Assembly (NCBI GenBank): GCA_032173965.1
Contig: CM063292.1
Coordinates: 8,342,001 to 8,406,000, forward strand
Length of the DNA: 64,000 nucleotides
Direction: 5' to 3'
Origin: Sitta carolinensis
Taxonomy: Eukaryota > Chordata > Aves > Passeriformes > Sittidae
Shown here: piece after piece, positions 23,708-34,464 of the stretch
How positions within the stretch are numbered: the stretch's first letter is position 1
Layout: the number at the start of each line of letters is the position of its first letter
Made by a program: the position numbers and the translations under genes
The notes under the pieces: generated by a model
The model's database searches: none
What the model saw: the letters and a program-made list of their open reading frames with translations, nothing else
Told to the model about the DNA's origin: nothing

Positions 23708-23790
23708 AAATCATAGAAGGGTTTGGATTGGAGGGCTCTCATCTTGTTCCAGCCCCTGCCATGGACAGGGACACCTTCCACCATCCCAGG
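23708..23790 (-). mobile_element. CR1 LINE 3' end, antisense, short
   Basis: AATCATAGAAGGGTTTGGAT then CCAGCCCCTGCCATGGACAG and GGGACACCTTCCACCATCCC. A strongly 5'-truncated copy of about 80 bases. Confidence 0.92.
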
Positions 23791-24840
23791 TAAATATGGA
23801 AGTGCAGTTTAGAGTTCTTTTTCCACTGTGGTCTGTTCAGGAAGAGATTGCCTGCATGGTCTTTCCTGTTCCTGGTAATGCTCTTCCACATCTGACAGCC
23901 ATTCCAAGGATGTTCCTCTCTCAGCTCAGCCAGGAGTGAGGAAGTGCCTTGGGAATCTTAGAGTAAGTGTGGGAAAGGAGAACAAAATAACAAACCTGTG
24001 TTTCATCTCTGGGAGGAGAACTGTGGGGGAAAATGCAGAATTTTTGCTGGTGATGAGTGTTGAAATGCCCATATTCCCAAGCTAATCCTGCCTGGCACTG
24101 AGCTGTGTGTGGAGACCTCTCTGCAGTCAGTTTTGCTAATGGGAGCTGTGACAGACTTCAGGGCTGTTCATTAGGAGACAGTTTCCTGCCTCTGATTAGT
24201 TGGTTTGTTTTTTTTTCTGTAGCAGTCTCCATTGATTTCAGTGGAGCTCCAGCACATGCAGATCAATGACAGGATCTGTGCTGGTGATAGACTCACAAAA
24301 AACAACAGGAGGGAATTTATGGTGGCCTGGCTGCTCCCGGCACTTTTCTTTTGCATCTTCGAATTGCAGAGGATTTAGAAAACAAAAGAAATAAATTGCT
24401 TTGAAAAAGCCATAATTGTTTGCTTAGGGAACCACGAGAAGGAAGCAGTAAAGGAAAAAAGTAGTTTGGGGGAAGGAATACATAAGGCAACATAACAAAG
24501 TTTCCTGAAAAGAAGAAAGAGATGTGCCTGATTACCTGAAGTGTCTTATTTTTAAAGAGCATGTCAAATTCATTATCTGCCTCCTAATGGTTGGCAATGA
24601 AGACTTGTAGTAATTTTTCAGTAATTTTGCCTTAAACACCTGCCATAAATGCATCTACTGGATATAAAAATTCTTATTATTAAGGAATTGCTGCATGCAT
24701 CAGACCAACTTAGGAAAACTGATCTCTTCAGAACAGTTCCCCAAACTAAGTGAATAAAATAATTGTGTTATCTAGAGTTGAACCAATAAAATAATGACAC
24801 TCATATCTACCCTGGTAGCAGAGTTGTTATTTCCTATCTT
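23791..24840. other. Unique non-coding DNA
   Basis: No gene or repeat recognised in about 1 kb. Confidence 0.55.
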
Positions 24841-24990
24841 TGTTGCAATAATGAGCCACGCAGGGACCCCAGGCAGGTGCAAAGGAGTGCTCTTTATTGC
24901 CAAATCTGCCTTTTAAAGCACTTAGCCTTTTATCAGTTTACAGAGTTTTAAGGCACAACAAGCCCAAGTCAACCAACTACTGTACACCAT
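24841..24990 (-). mobile_element. Possible LTR 3' part, minus orientation
   Basis: Read on the minus strand, it has ACTGATAAAAGGCTAAG (TATA-like, near 24926-24934), then TTTAAAAGGC, GCAATAAAGAGC (polyadenylation signal, 24893-24898), CCTGGGGTCCCTGCGTGGCT, and an end TTATTGCAACA that matches the CA end of an LTR. If this is right, the 9-bp array to its right lies on the U3 side. No second boundary or target duplication could be fixed. Confidence 0.4.
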
Positions 24991-25020
24991 GATGTGGACA
25001 CGTGGCAGTCACGTAGCACG

Positions 25021-26399
25021 CCTCTCATGGCCCTCATGGCATGCTTCATGCTCTCATGGCCTCCTCATGCCTCATGGCTCCATAGGCCCTCATGGCCCAT
25101 GGCCCTCATGGCTCTCATGGCTCCATGGCCTCATGGCTCTCATGGCCCTCATGGCCCTCATGGCTCTCATGGCTCTCATGGCCTCATGGCTTCATGGCCC
25201 TCATGGCTCTCATGGCCCTCATGGCTCTCATGGCCTCATGGCTCTCATGGCCTCATGGCTCTCATGGCTCTCATGGCCCTCATGGCTATCATGGCCCTCA
25301 TGGCTCTCATGGCCCTCATGGCTCTCATGGCTCTCATGGCTCTCATGGCCCTCATGGCCCTCATGGCTCTCATGGCCCTCATGGCCCTCATGGCTCTCAT
25401 GGCTCTCATGGCCCTCATGGCTCTCATGGCTCTCATGGCTCTCATGGCCCTCATGGCTCTCATGGCTCTCATAGCACTCATGGCTCTCATGGCTCTCATG
25501 GCATGGCCCTCATGGCCCTCATGGCTCTCATGGCATGGCTCTCATGGCTCTCATGGCCCTCATGGCTCTCATAGCACTCATGGCTCTCATGGTATCATGG
25601 CTCTCATGGCCCTCATGGCCCTCATGGCCCTCATGGCCTCATGGCTATCATGGCTCTCATGGCTCTCATGGCTCTCATGGTCCTCATGGCTATCATGGCT
25701 CTCATGGCTCTCATGGCCTCATGGCTCTCATGGCTCTCATGGCCCTCATGGCTCTCATGGCCCTCATGGCCCTCATGGTTCTCATGGCTCTCATGGCTCT
25801 CATGGCCCTCATGGCCCTCATGGCTCTCATGGCCCTCATGGCTCTCATGGTTCTCATGGCTCTCATGGCCCTCATGGCCCTCATGGCCCTCATGGCCCTC
25901 ATGGCCCTCATGGCCCTCATGGCTCTCATGGCTCTCATGGCCCTCATGGCCCTCATGGCTCTCATGGCTCTCATGGCTCTCATGGCATGGCTCTCATGGC
26001 ATGGCTCTCATGGCTCTCATGGCCCTCATGGTTCTCATGGCCCTCATGGCCCTCATGGCTCTCATGGCTCTCATGGCTCTCATGGCTCTCATGGCTCTCA
26101 TGGCTCTCATGGCTCTCATGGTTCTCATGGCTCTCATGGCCCTCATGGCCCTCATGGCTCTCATGGTTCTCATGGCTCTCATGGCCCTCATGGCTCTCAT
26201 GGTTCTCATGGCTCTTATGGCCCTCATGGCTCTCATGGCTCTCATGGCCCTCATGGCCCTCATGGCCCTTATGGCTCTCATGGCTCTCATGACTCTCATG
26301 GCTTTCATGGCCCTCACATCCCTCACATCCCTCACATCCCCCACGTCCCTCACGTCCCTCACACCCCTCACATCCCCCATGTCTCTCACATCTCCTCTA
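25021..26399 (+). repeat. 9-bp minisatellite array, (CTCATGGCY)n, about 1.38 kb
   Basis: From 25021 to about 26310 the sequence is built of CTCATGGCC and CTCATGGCT, roughly 140 units, with occasional GTT, GCA, TAT and short units. From about 26310 to 26399 it passes into related 9-mers (CTCACATCC, CTCACGTCC). The left edge (25021-25100) is degenerate. Each unit contains the palindrome CATG, so both strands carry an ATG every 9 bases. On the plus strand all three frames lack stops, giving apparent proteins of up to 432 residues of M-A-L, S-H-G or W-L-S repeats; the minus strand gives M-R-A repeats. These are artefacts, not genes. Confidence 0.98.
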
Positions 26400-26825
26400 C
26401 CCCCTATTTCCAGGTCAGTCACTCTCCCTCCGTTCCCTGCTCTTAGCCCAAGCAGCAGGATGGAGCCATGTTCCTAGGCCTTTTCTTTATGAAGCCTTAC
26501 CTATTGGTAACAAACCTTCATTTGATCAATTCCCTAGATGATTTTGGAACAAGGTGTTTCGTCTCTCCTGCAAGCTCCTCTATCTACATGTGTTTTTCAG
26601 TTTCAAAATGTATTTTACAGATTAACCCAAATACAACTTCTATGTAACTACAGTTCCCCGATGTCAGAGGTATTTAAAGTACAGGTGTGAATCTCTAAAC
26701 ATACAGTTATGGAATCTCTAAAGGAAATATTAATATGTATTGCCATGGGATCTTTTGCAACACAAGTTAATTCTCTTTTCAGTTTTGTACCATTCTGTTA
26801 TTTTCTGGTAATATAAACGTGATTC
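26400..26825. other. Right flank of the 9-bp array
   Basis: Non-repetitive sequence with no gene seen. It could hold the 5' edge of the minus-strand LTR-like element whose polyadenylation signal is at 24893-24898, but I cannot define a boundary. Confidence 0.4.
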
Positions 26826-26911
26826 TTGGGGCAGCCCTGTGCAGGGCCAGGAGTTGGATTTCAACGATCGCTGTGGACCCATTCAAACTCAGGATATTCT
26901 GTGATTCTATT
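26826..26911 (+). mobile_element. CR1 LINE 3' end, short and diverged
   Basis: GGGCAGCCCTGTGCAGGGCC, GGAGTTGGATTTCAACGATC and the terminal ATATTCTGTGATTCTATTAA. The tail is diagnostic; the body is diverged, so this is an old copy. Confidence 0.82.
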
Positions 26912-29073
26912 AATTTCATTTTATAAGTCTGTCTTATTTTGCCATCTTCATGTGCACAGAATCACATATTTAACCAAATTTCCACTGAAGTCATGATTGC
27001 CATTCACAAAAAGCAGTTCCTTGTTACAAACCAGTGCATGGCACGTGGGATGGACACATTGAAAACAGCTCCTGGGCAGCACAGCATAATTAACCACCCT
27101 GGCCTCAACTAATGGGCTGAGATGTATGTTGATTGCAAAAATTCAGGAGTAGATTTGAGAAACACCAAAGGAATGCTTTTAGAGGGACCCTTTGTATCAC
27201 AGCAACCTGGGGTTCAAGCTTCCTGCCTCTGTTAGGCTGTACAGGAGGGAGAAATAATTAATTAAAGTTTTCTTTGCTGTGCAAATTTTGGGTTTCATCT
27301 TCTATGTGGATATGTCCTTGAAGCAGCACAATAAATCAGATACAGGTGATTCTGGTAACCTAAGGAGGCTTTTCATCAGCTCCTCTCCTGGCTGTTAATA
27401 GAATATCCAGTTTTCCCTTTACAACATAAAGAGGTTATAACACAAGCCTCATGTGAACAATTGCTAAGTGACACTATTCTTGACATGAAGTATTTCACCT
27501 CCAATTCCAAAAGGGAATTGCTGATGACAGATGGTTTTCAAATACACCTTATAGCACTGTCACACTATCTAACGGATCATTTTCTGGCCAAGAATACAGT
27601 GGGACTTTGTCACCTCTGTGGGATCTGTAAGAGAAGATGCCTGAAAGAAAACTAAATCCTCAGGAGATGAATAATTGGGAAAGCAAATCCATTTGGTATT
27701 GCTGGTAGAGTCAAAGCCATTTCATGAGGGTGGGTTCTTTGCTCCAAATGTGTTCCTTTTTCATTTCATTGGGAAAAGCATCCAAGTGTGTGAGTGCTCA
27801 TTGTGGAGGAATGGAACATCCCTGAGAGCAGCCTGCTTACATTTCAAACTGCAATTGGTTTGCTTAATTAGGAGTTAGAATCATGTCAAGCCTGAGGTGT
27901 TACCCAATCCCTTTAGTTCACCCCTCACCCGAGTGATAACGAAGCTCAAACACCTAATTTTGGTTCTACAGTTATAATGAAATAAAACATCACTGTTTGT
28001 GTTAAATGTAGCTTTGGGGCATTTTTGCAGTTGTTTGTCATTATTACTGTCCTAAAGCACATATGGTGCTGCCAGGCTGCATGAAAAGAAACATTTGGGG
28101 AATGTGTTAGTTGCAAATGGAACAGAGACCTATGTGCACATGGGGATCTGGCTGTGCTGCCTGGTTTGGTCACAGTCCCCTGCCTGCCTGGGCCAAGGCT
28201 GTCTCCCCTCAGCTCAGAGAGCTGAAAGCATTTGGTGCAAGAAGAAGGAATAATCCAACAATTAAAACTGGAAAATTTGGTGTCAGCAACAATCAGCAAA
28301 GTAACTTTTCCCTGATCCTACAGCAAACCTGACTGAGTCAGGGCCTGAATAACCACAAAAGGATGTGTATTATTAATTGTTCTATTCACTAAACTATCAT
28401 TTATAGATTTAATTGCTGATGATAAATTTCCCACCTGTCTTTGGGACAAGTGTCTGGGACTAGTTCCTGCACGCTCTTAAACTTGTATTCACTGGATGTC
28501 AAAATCTACACATAAACTACTGTTCTATGCTCAAACCTATTTATATTCCTGGGTGTGACTTTAAAAAGTACAGATAAAGGACTTTTGTACATTTTTTAAA
28601 ATGTTTTGCATTGAGAAAATATTGTATTATGGTATCTACAGCTAAAGAAAGAGAACATGTTAATAAGAAAGCCAGTAAATAAAATGTATTTTATATATCT
28701 ACTTTTAAAGGCCAGAAATGTTCTAAATTAATATTATAATTGTTTTGAGGATATATCAGATATCAAGGATAAGAAGATATTTTACTAAAAATAATTGTAT
28801 TTGTGATGGTAAGAGTAGGAAAAATAGAAATTGTAATTTTTGTTCAGAGGGGAAATGTGACATAATATACTCACAAAAAGTAGCCTTGAGGGTAGAAGGA
28901 AAGTCGAAGGAACGTTTAAAAGAAATTTTTAAAAATCTGGTGACATTTTAAACTAAAATGAATAAAAGTTTCCCGGAACATTTTCTGATTAAAAAGAATT
29001 AATATAAATACCTAAAAATCTAAGTCTTACCTGAAATATTTAATAATGAGAATGTCTGTGCTCAGAACCCACA
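26912..29073. other. Unique non-coding DNA
   Basis: About 2.2 kb, AT-rich, with no recognisable gene or repeat. A 117-codon minus-strand frame (27946-28299) resembles nothing I know. Confidence 0.55.
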
Positions 29074-29404
29074 TGCAGTCTGAGGCTCTTGGGCCTGAAG
29101 TTTCTGAGTTTCTAGACTCAGTTTTTTCGTGGTGTTTTGGTTCAGGAAGACCTGGTTCTCACAGGTTTGACATAAACATCGCAAGTGTTGCTGTAACAAG
29201 AGTGATGTGTTGGATTCCTGTCTGTGGGATGGACTTCTCTCTGTCTTTCGGTTTGGGCCAGTGGGATGAAGAGTTCTGGCACTCTTCTGCCCAGTGAGAC
29301 GGCCTGCTCAAGAAAATAGATAAAGGGGGTCAGGTTTTGGATAAAGATTGGAGTCAGAGGAAGTTTCATAAACGAAGTTTCGTGTTGTTTGTTCATCGCC
29401 CACA
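29074..29404 (+). mobile_element. LTR, copy 3 of the window's LTR family
   Basis: 331 bases from TGCAGTCTGAGGCTC to TTCATCGCCCACA. It aligns along its whole length with 34134-34464 and with the inverse complement of 33671-34000, at roughly 90% identity by eye. The TG...CA ends, the TATA-like AGATAAAGGGGG (near 29321) and the position of a polyadenylation signal match LTR layout. Here the signal reads GATAAAG, whereas the other two copies have AATAAAG. Flanking hexamers CCCACA and GCGACA agree at 4 of 6 positions, so a decayed 6-bp target duplication is possible. Confidence 0.68.
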
Positions 29405-29640
29405 GCGACATCCGCACATCCAAAAGAACATTACCCATTTAATGTCATTGGAGAGAGTGTTAGAGACTGATGTGTGCCACCAAAACACCAACAGACTCAT
29501 CCAAAGGGGCCCAAGGCCCTCATTTAGCTTTTCAAGGCCTCTCTGCTGCTGAGTGCCAATAAACCCAGCTCTGTCCTCCTGAACTCCGTGGTGGCTGCAG
29601 TCTCTTCCAGTGAACAAAGCTCCTCCCCTTGCACTGCCTT
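29405..29640 (+). mobile_element. Possible second LTR fragment downstream
   Basis: Immediately after copy 3 comes sequence with CTCTGCTGCTGAGTGCC, AATAAA at 29558-29563, and CTGCAGTCTCTTCCAGTG about 40 bases later, resembling the R-U5 part of another LTR in plus orientation. The left boundary is arbitrary. It may instead be unique sequence. Confidence 0.35.
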
Positions 29641-31868
29641 CAGCTATGGAGGGGAGCCGGACACGAGCGCTTCCGCACGCATTAACCACATGAAGAGAGC
29701 AGAAGAAAACCGAGGCTGTTAAAATGCAGAGCAGCTACATAATTTATAAATTGCCATCTCTGTAGCCTTTATTAGGCATTTAAATTCATAACAATAAGAC
29801 TTTCATCTGAGATGCCACATTTGTCTTCAAAGGGTCTGACACTGGCGTCACATGTAGAATCCTTAACTACTCCTGTCTGTTCCCTGTTACTATTTCAGGA
29901 CTCTTAATTCCTTGCCTTACTCCCATGATCTGACAGGATAAGTTACATCTCTGTTGCTCAGCTGTTAAGTGTATTCCCCTGCTAGAAATTATTTATTTTC
30001 CTGGCACATGGTATATCATCTATCATGTCCAAGTGGAGGAAAGATCTTCCTCCAGTGTCTTTCCTGCTTCTTTAATCTTTTTATGGAAAGTTCCAGCTTT
30101 CCCTTCAGACTGCTAAAGAGAGTGCTTGAACTATTCTTTAAAGCCGAAGAGTTCTTCTTCCTCCCCTCCCATGTTGGGAGCACAGGAGCACTTTTGGGTG
30201 CTTTTGTTTTAGCACTAAAAGTCAAATATGAAACTTTTCCAGGTGGCTTGGGTTTAAGTGTAGTAACTGAAACCTGAGCTGGCTATGAAAAACAGATCAG
30301 TTCAGACTTTTCTGGAGTTCTACTGGAATGAAAAATCAAATTATTTTAGATGTATAACATATTAGAAGCAACCCAGACTTCTTACTGATACTATGACGTT
30401 AGTGGTATCAGTCTAATGAATATTTCAATGAGTTTTCTTGCTTTTATTCACAAAATGAATGAAAGATTTTTTGCCTAAAGGCAAAAGATCTCCCAGAGAG
30501 CTGTTTAATTTCTTTTGGTGGAAGTTTTGGCGATAATCTATTTTCAATACTAGAATTTTCTCCCTAATACTGTTAAAATCCCTATAACTGCCAGTCTCTT
30601 TACTGCAATAATACTGACTTTGGACATTGTGATATGCTCTAGACATAAATATATTCAGGATATTACTATGAGTACTAGCATTCAAATAGTACTAAATTTC
30701 TGGGCAAGTTAAATTAAAGTTTGGTTGGATTTTCCTATCCCCTGGTCTGTTTCTTTGTTCCCTATGATTCTGCTTTTAAGATGCTAACACCATGGGAATT
30801 ACTGTTTCTATTTAGTGAAATATTACCCTGGATAAATCATTTGTAGCATTTTATAATTTAAGAGTGTTATATATAGGTCAGGGGCTCTCTATGGTCTTTG
30901 TCTTGGCTGGTATTTTGGTTTTTAGCTCTTATTGCCCAGCACACAACTTGATAGAATATATTATCTATCCTTTATATTTTCTTTTAGATTGGATAATTTT
31001 ACATACAAACAAAATGCTCAAATTCCAGTTCAATATCACCACCGGCTAAAAGGTATCTTTCTTTCCCAAACTGATTGAAAGATGTTATAAACCTTCAATC
31101 TTCAGGAGAACTTGGAATAACTCTGACACTGTAATACATATGTTTGAGCAGTTAATTTAAAAATACGACCAAGACATATTTTAAAAACCAGTTTTCAAAA
31201 AAGGCACAAACCTTTGTTTATAGTTGCAGTTTCCCACAATGGATAAGATTTTTCCAGGCTCTATTTTATTTTTTTAAGTAAAATCACATGTGTAGAATCT
31301 CAAGCAAATCGGCAAGTACAAAACAACTGGAAAAAATAATTTCAATTTATTGCTATTTCATAAAATATTGTCCTTGCCCAATTTTGACACAAGTGAGTAA
31401 TTGCTTTGTTTTCTGTAATTTTCCTTTCTTACCTCTAATTTTGTGTGATTTAAGTTTGAATCTTAGTCAAGCATATTGTTCCTCTCTTGACTGCAGGAAT
31501 TGGTTGTGATGTGATTTCACAGAGCATTTGGTCATTCCCCAGGTGGAAATCTGTGGCTGCAGACTTTGTGGCAAAATCCCTGCATTATTTAAGCATTTCT
31601 TTTGCCTTCTGTTGACATCACTAGGTACAAAAGTACCTTTTCCTTTAAAAAATTAAGATCATGAGTGCTTATCTGGATCAAGTGTGAACTTGACCAAGCA
31701 TCATACTTGCTAATTCTGCACAAACAAAAAGAAATAAAACTGTCCAGAGATTAAAAAATATTTTGTTATCCCAGTCTTTCCTTCTCTTACATTTCTGTAG
31801 GTTTTTCTAAACTACCACCAGGAGTTCCCCTGCTTCATGAAAATGTAAAATTTCATGAGCTGTGTGAT
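29641..31868. other. Unique non-coding DNA
   Basis: About 2.2 kb of AT-rich sequence. No gene, RNA or repeat recognised. Confidence 0.55.
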
Positions 31869-32026
31869 CAGGTTGTGCACAGAGGTTTCGAATATCCCAT
31901 CCCTGGAAGTGTCCAAGGCCAGGTTGGAGCACCCTGGGATAATGGAAGGTGTCCCCTGGGACAGGGGCTGCAACTGGATGGACTCTAAGGTCCCTCTCCA
32001 GTCAGACCACGCTGGGATTCTGTGAT
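31869..32026 (+). mobile_element. CR1 LINE 3' end
   Basis: ATCCCATCCCTGGAAGTGTC, CAAGGCCAGGTTGGAGCACC, AAGGTCCCTCTCCAGTC and GCTGGGATTCTGTGAT in canonical order. 5'-truncated to about 158 bases with a complete 3' end. Confidence 0.95.
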
Positions 32027-33670
32027 AAAGGTTTTACTGGTTATGTAATGGCCACACAAGGCTAAATTTACCTTATTCTGACATCTCATTTCAAGAGAAA
32101 AGACTACTGGCATTTTAGGAAAATATCATAGCTAGGGTCCTGTTTTCCCAAATTGCAGGAAATAAGGGTGTCTTGTACAAGATCTTGCACACAAATCTCA
32201 GTGTTTGATAGTTGATAATAAATCTCTCTCCCCTGAGCTTCTGTAATCCTCTTTGAAACCATACAACGTTTTATCTTCACACCCTCATGTAGCAAACTCG
32301 TTGGTTGCATGAATCCTTTGGTTTAAACCTGCTGCCTGATGGTTCCCCTGAATAAACCCAGGTTCCTTGTTTTGAGGAAGAACACATATCCATTTGCTCT
32401 TTGCATCCCTAGCAACTTTCAGATCCCCGTTATATTCCTTTCCCAGTCTTTTTTAAGGAAGGGGAAGCTGTGTAACCTATCTAATTTCCCATCAGAGTGA
32501 ACCTTTTGTGTGCTTCTGATCCCACCAGTTGTGTTTGTCTGGGCTTGTTTCAGCTCTCCATTAAACCTATTGGCCAGGTAGTGAAAATAAAGAAAAAGTC
32601 ACTCAGCAATTCCTTGACAGAGCCAAGCAGAGTGTAGACTTCAGAATCATTCTTTCTAAATGTGGTATATCTTTGGAAGAAATGCAAAGTAAATACCAGT
32701 TAGGGTTTTGCCTGAAGTCTTCATTCTGTAATTATGCCCTGCTGGGATAGGTTAGATACCTAATTTGTATTCTGATCACTGGAGTAGGCATACATTTCTT
32801 CAGGATTTGGGGTTCTGTGGTCTGGCATCTGGTTACTCAGTGAGAAAATAAAGCTATGAAAGTTAGAATACCCCTAGGAGTACCAGCAACATCTGCTGAA
32901 GTGAAATAGATGTATAGCCCAGGTGAAAATTCACAAGATACCCTATTATGAATAACAAGACACATTTCAAAGATTATATTTACACTGGCCTAATATTTTC
33001 TTGGTGATATTTAATGTTCTGTAAAACAATAGTGTAGTACACAACAAAACTAAACAAAGAAGTAGCAGTGCCCTCAAGGAGAAGCAGATTGCAGAGTAAA
33101 TCACAGGCACCAAAGGAATGCATTTGGAGAAGACTCTATTGAGACTAACTTTTCTTAACTGTACTACTTATGTATTTTCTCAGAAGACATAAACAAACAA
33201 TAAAGCAGCAAGCATTCTGGAAGCCATAAACTGAATTAATACCATTAACCCATGCAGTGTTTTTTCTTCTGAGTGTGTAGAATGACCCACACTGAGCAGC
33301 ATCACACACCTCTGGGACAGCAACACTTCTGGTCTTTGAGATGATCAAGCTGTAAAATGACAAAAAACATAACTTTAAACAAACTTTAGATTATCGAGCA
33401 TGGCATGAAGGGAAGTGAAAATGGTGGCTTTGTTGTGTTGTGGTACTGCAGCACTTGCAGCTCTGTGCCAACAGTGTGTGACACAGGGTCGGTCACTCAA
33501 GGCAAGGCACTCCTACACTGCTGCTTGAGTGCTGTGAGTCCCAGCCCAGCCCTGAGCCATGCCCTGCTGCTCACTGCTCTCTTCCTCTCCCTGTACTCTC
33601 TGATGCCAGCAGGGCCTTGCACAGTTCCTTCTGTAACACCTACCAGCTGTCCAGTGCTGAACATTGTCAC
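32027..33670. other. Unique non-coding DNA
   Basis: No gene recognised. The last 270 bases before the LTR pair (about 33400-33670) are more GC-rich than their surroundings and may be retroelement-derived, but nothing in them is identifiable. Confidence 0.5.
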
Positions 33671-34000
33671 TGTGGGCAAGTGACAAACGACACAAACCTC
33701 GTTTATGAAACTTCCTCTGACTCCAATCTTTATTCAAAACCTGACCCCCTTTATCTATCTTCTAGAGTAGGTTATCTCATGGGTCAGAAGAGTGCCAGAA
33801 CTCTTCATCCCACTGGCCAACACCCAAAGACAGAGAGAAGTCCATCCCACAGAGAGGAATTCTGAACATCACTCTTGTTACAGCAACACTGGCAATGTTT
33901 ATGTCAAGCCTGTGAGAACCAGGTCTTCCTGAACCAAAACACCATGAAGAAACTGAGTCCAAAAACTCAGAAACTTCAGGCCCAGGAGCCTCAGACTACA
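33671..34000 (-). mobile_element. LTR copy 1, left arm of palindrome
   Basis: 330 bases. On the minus strand it runs from TGTAGTCTGAGGCTCC to CACTTGCCCACA, with TATA-like AGATAAAGGGGG and AATAAAG (forward 33729-33735). Over 33701-34000 it differs from copy 2 at only 5 positions by eye; the last 30 bases of the U5 side differ more. It shares with copy 2 several states that copy 3 lacks (for example GATGTTCAGAATTCC and GGGTGTTGGCC). Copies 1 and 2 are therefore each other's closest relatives. Their U3 ends face each other. No clean target duplication is visible. Confidence 0.7.
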
Positions 34001-34133
34001 GACCATCATTTGGCAAGAAGAGCTGGATGTACATTCCCAGAATTGTTCCTATAGCTCCTGCACATCTGCAAGGCAGGCTGACAGTGTCAGTGTGCTCAGG
34101 CACGCTGCTCACACCCACAGCCAGGCAAGCCAC
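34001..34133. other. 133-bp spacer between head-to-head LTRs
   Basis: This is the loop of the palindrome. It is not itself palindromic. At its right end (34114-34128) it carries CCCACAGCCAGGCAA, which recurs exactly at 34459-34473, spanning the end of copy 2. Confidence 0.75.
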
Positions 34134-34464
34134 TGTAGTCTGAGACTCCTGGGTCTGAAGTTTCTGAGTTTCTAGACTCAGTTTCTTCATGGTGTTTTGG
34201 TTCAGGAAGACCTGGTTCTCACAGGCTTGACATAAACATTGCCAGTGTTGCTGTAACAAGAGTGATGTTCAGAATTCCTGTCTGTGGGATGGACTTCTCT
34301 CTGTCTTTGGGTGTTGGCCAGTGGGATGAAGAGTTCTGGCACTCTTCTGACCCATGAGATAACCTACTCTAGAAGATAGATAAAGGGGGTCAGGTTTTGA
34401 ATAAAGATTGGAGTCAGAGGAAGTTTCATAAACGGGGTTTCATGTTGTTTGTTCATCGCCCACA
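34134..34464 (+). mobile_element. LTR copy 2, right arm of palindrome
   Basis: 331 bases, TGTAGTCTGAGACTCC to TTCATCGCCCACA, with TATA-like AGATAAAGGGGG (near 34377) and AATAAAG (34400-34406). The pentamer before it is GCCAC and after it GCCAG, a possible decayed 5-bp target duplication. Similarity with copy 3 continues weakly beyond CCCACA into ATCCGCA, so the true right edge could be some 20 bases further out. The same layout as copy 1 in opposite orientation supports an inverted duplication or two insertions homogenised later. Confidence 0.7.

Noticed and set aside
24989..26477. Apparent proteins of up to 432 residues (W-L-S, S-H-G, M-A-L and M-R-A repeats)
   Set aside because: They are translations of a 9-base tandem repeat lacking stop codons. 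No flanking gene structure exists, and several frames and both strands are open at once.
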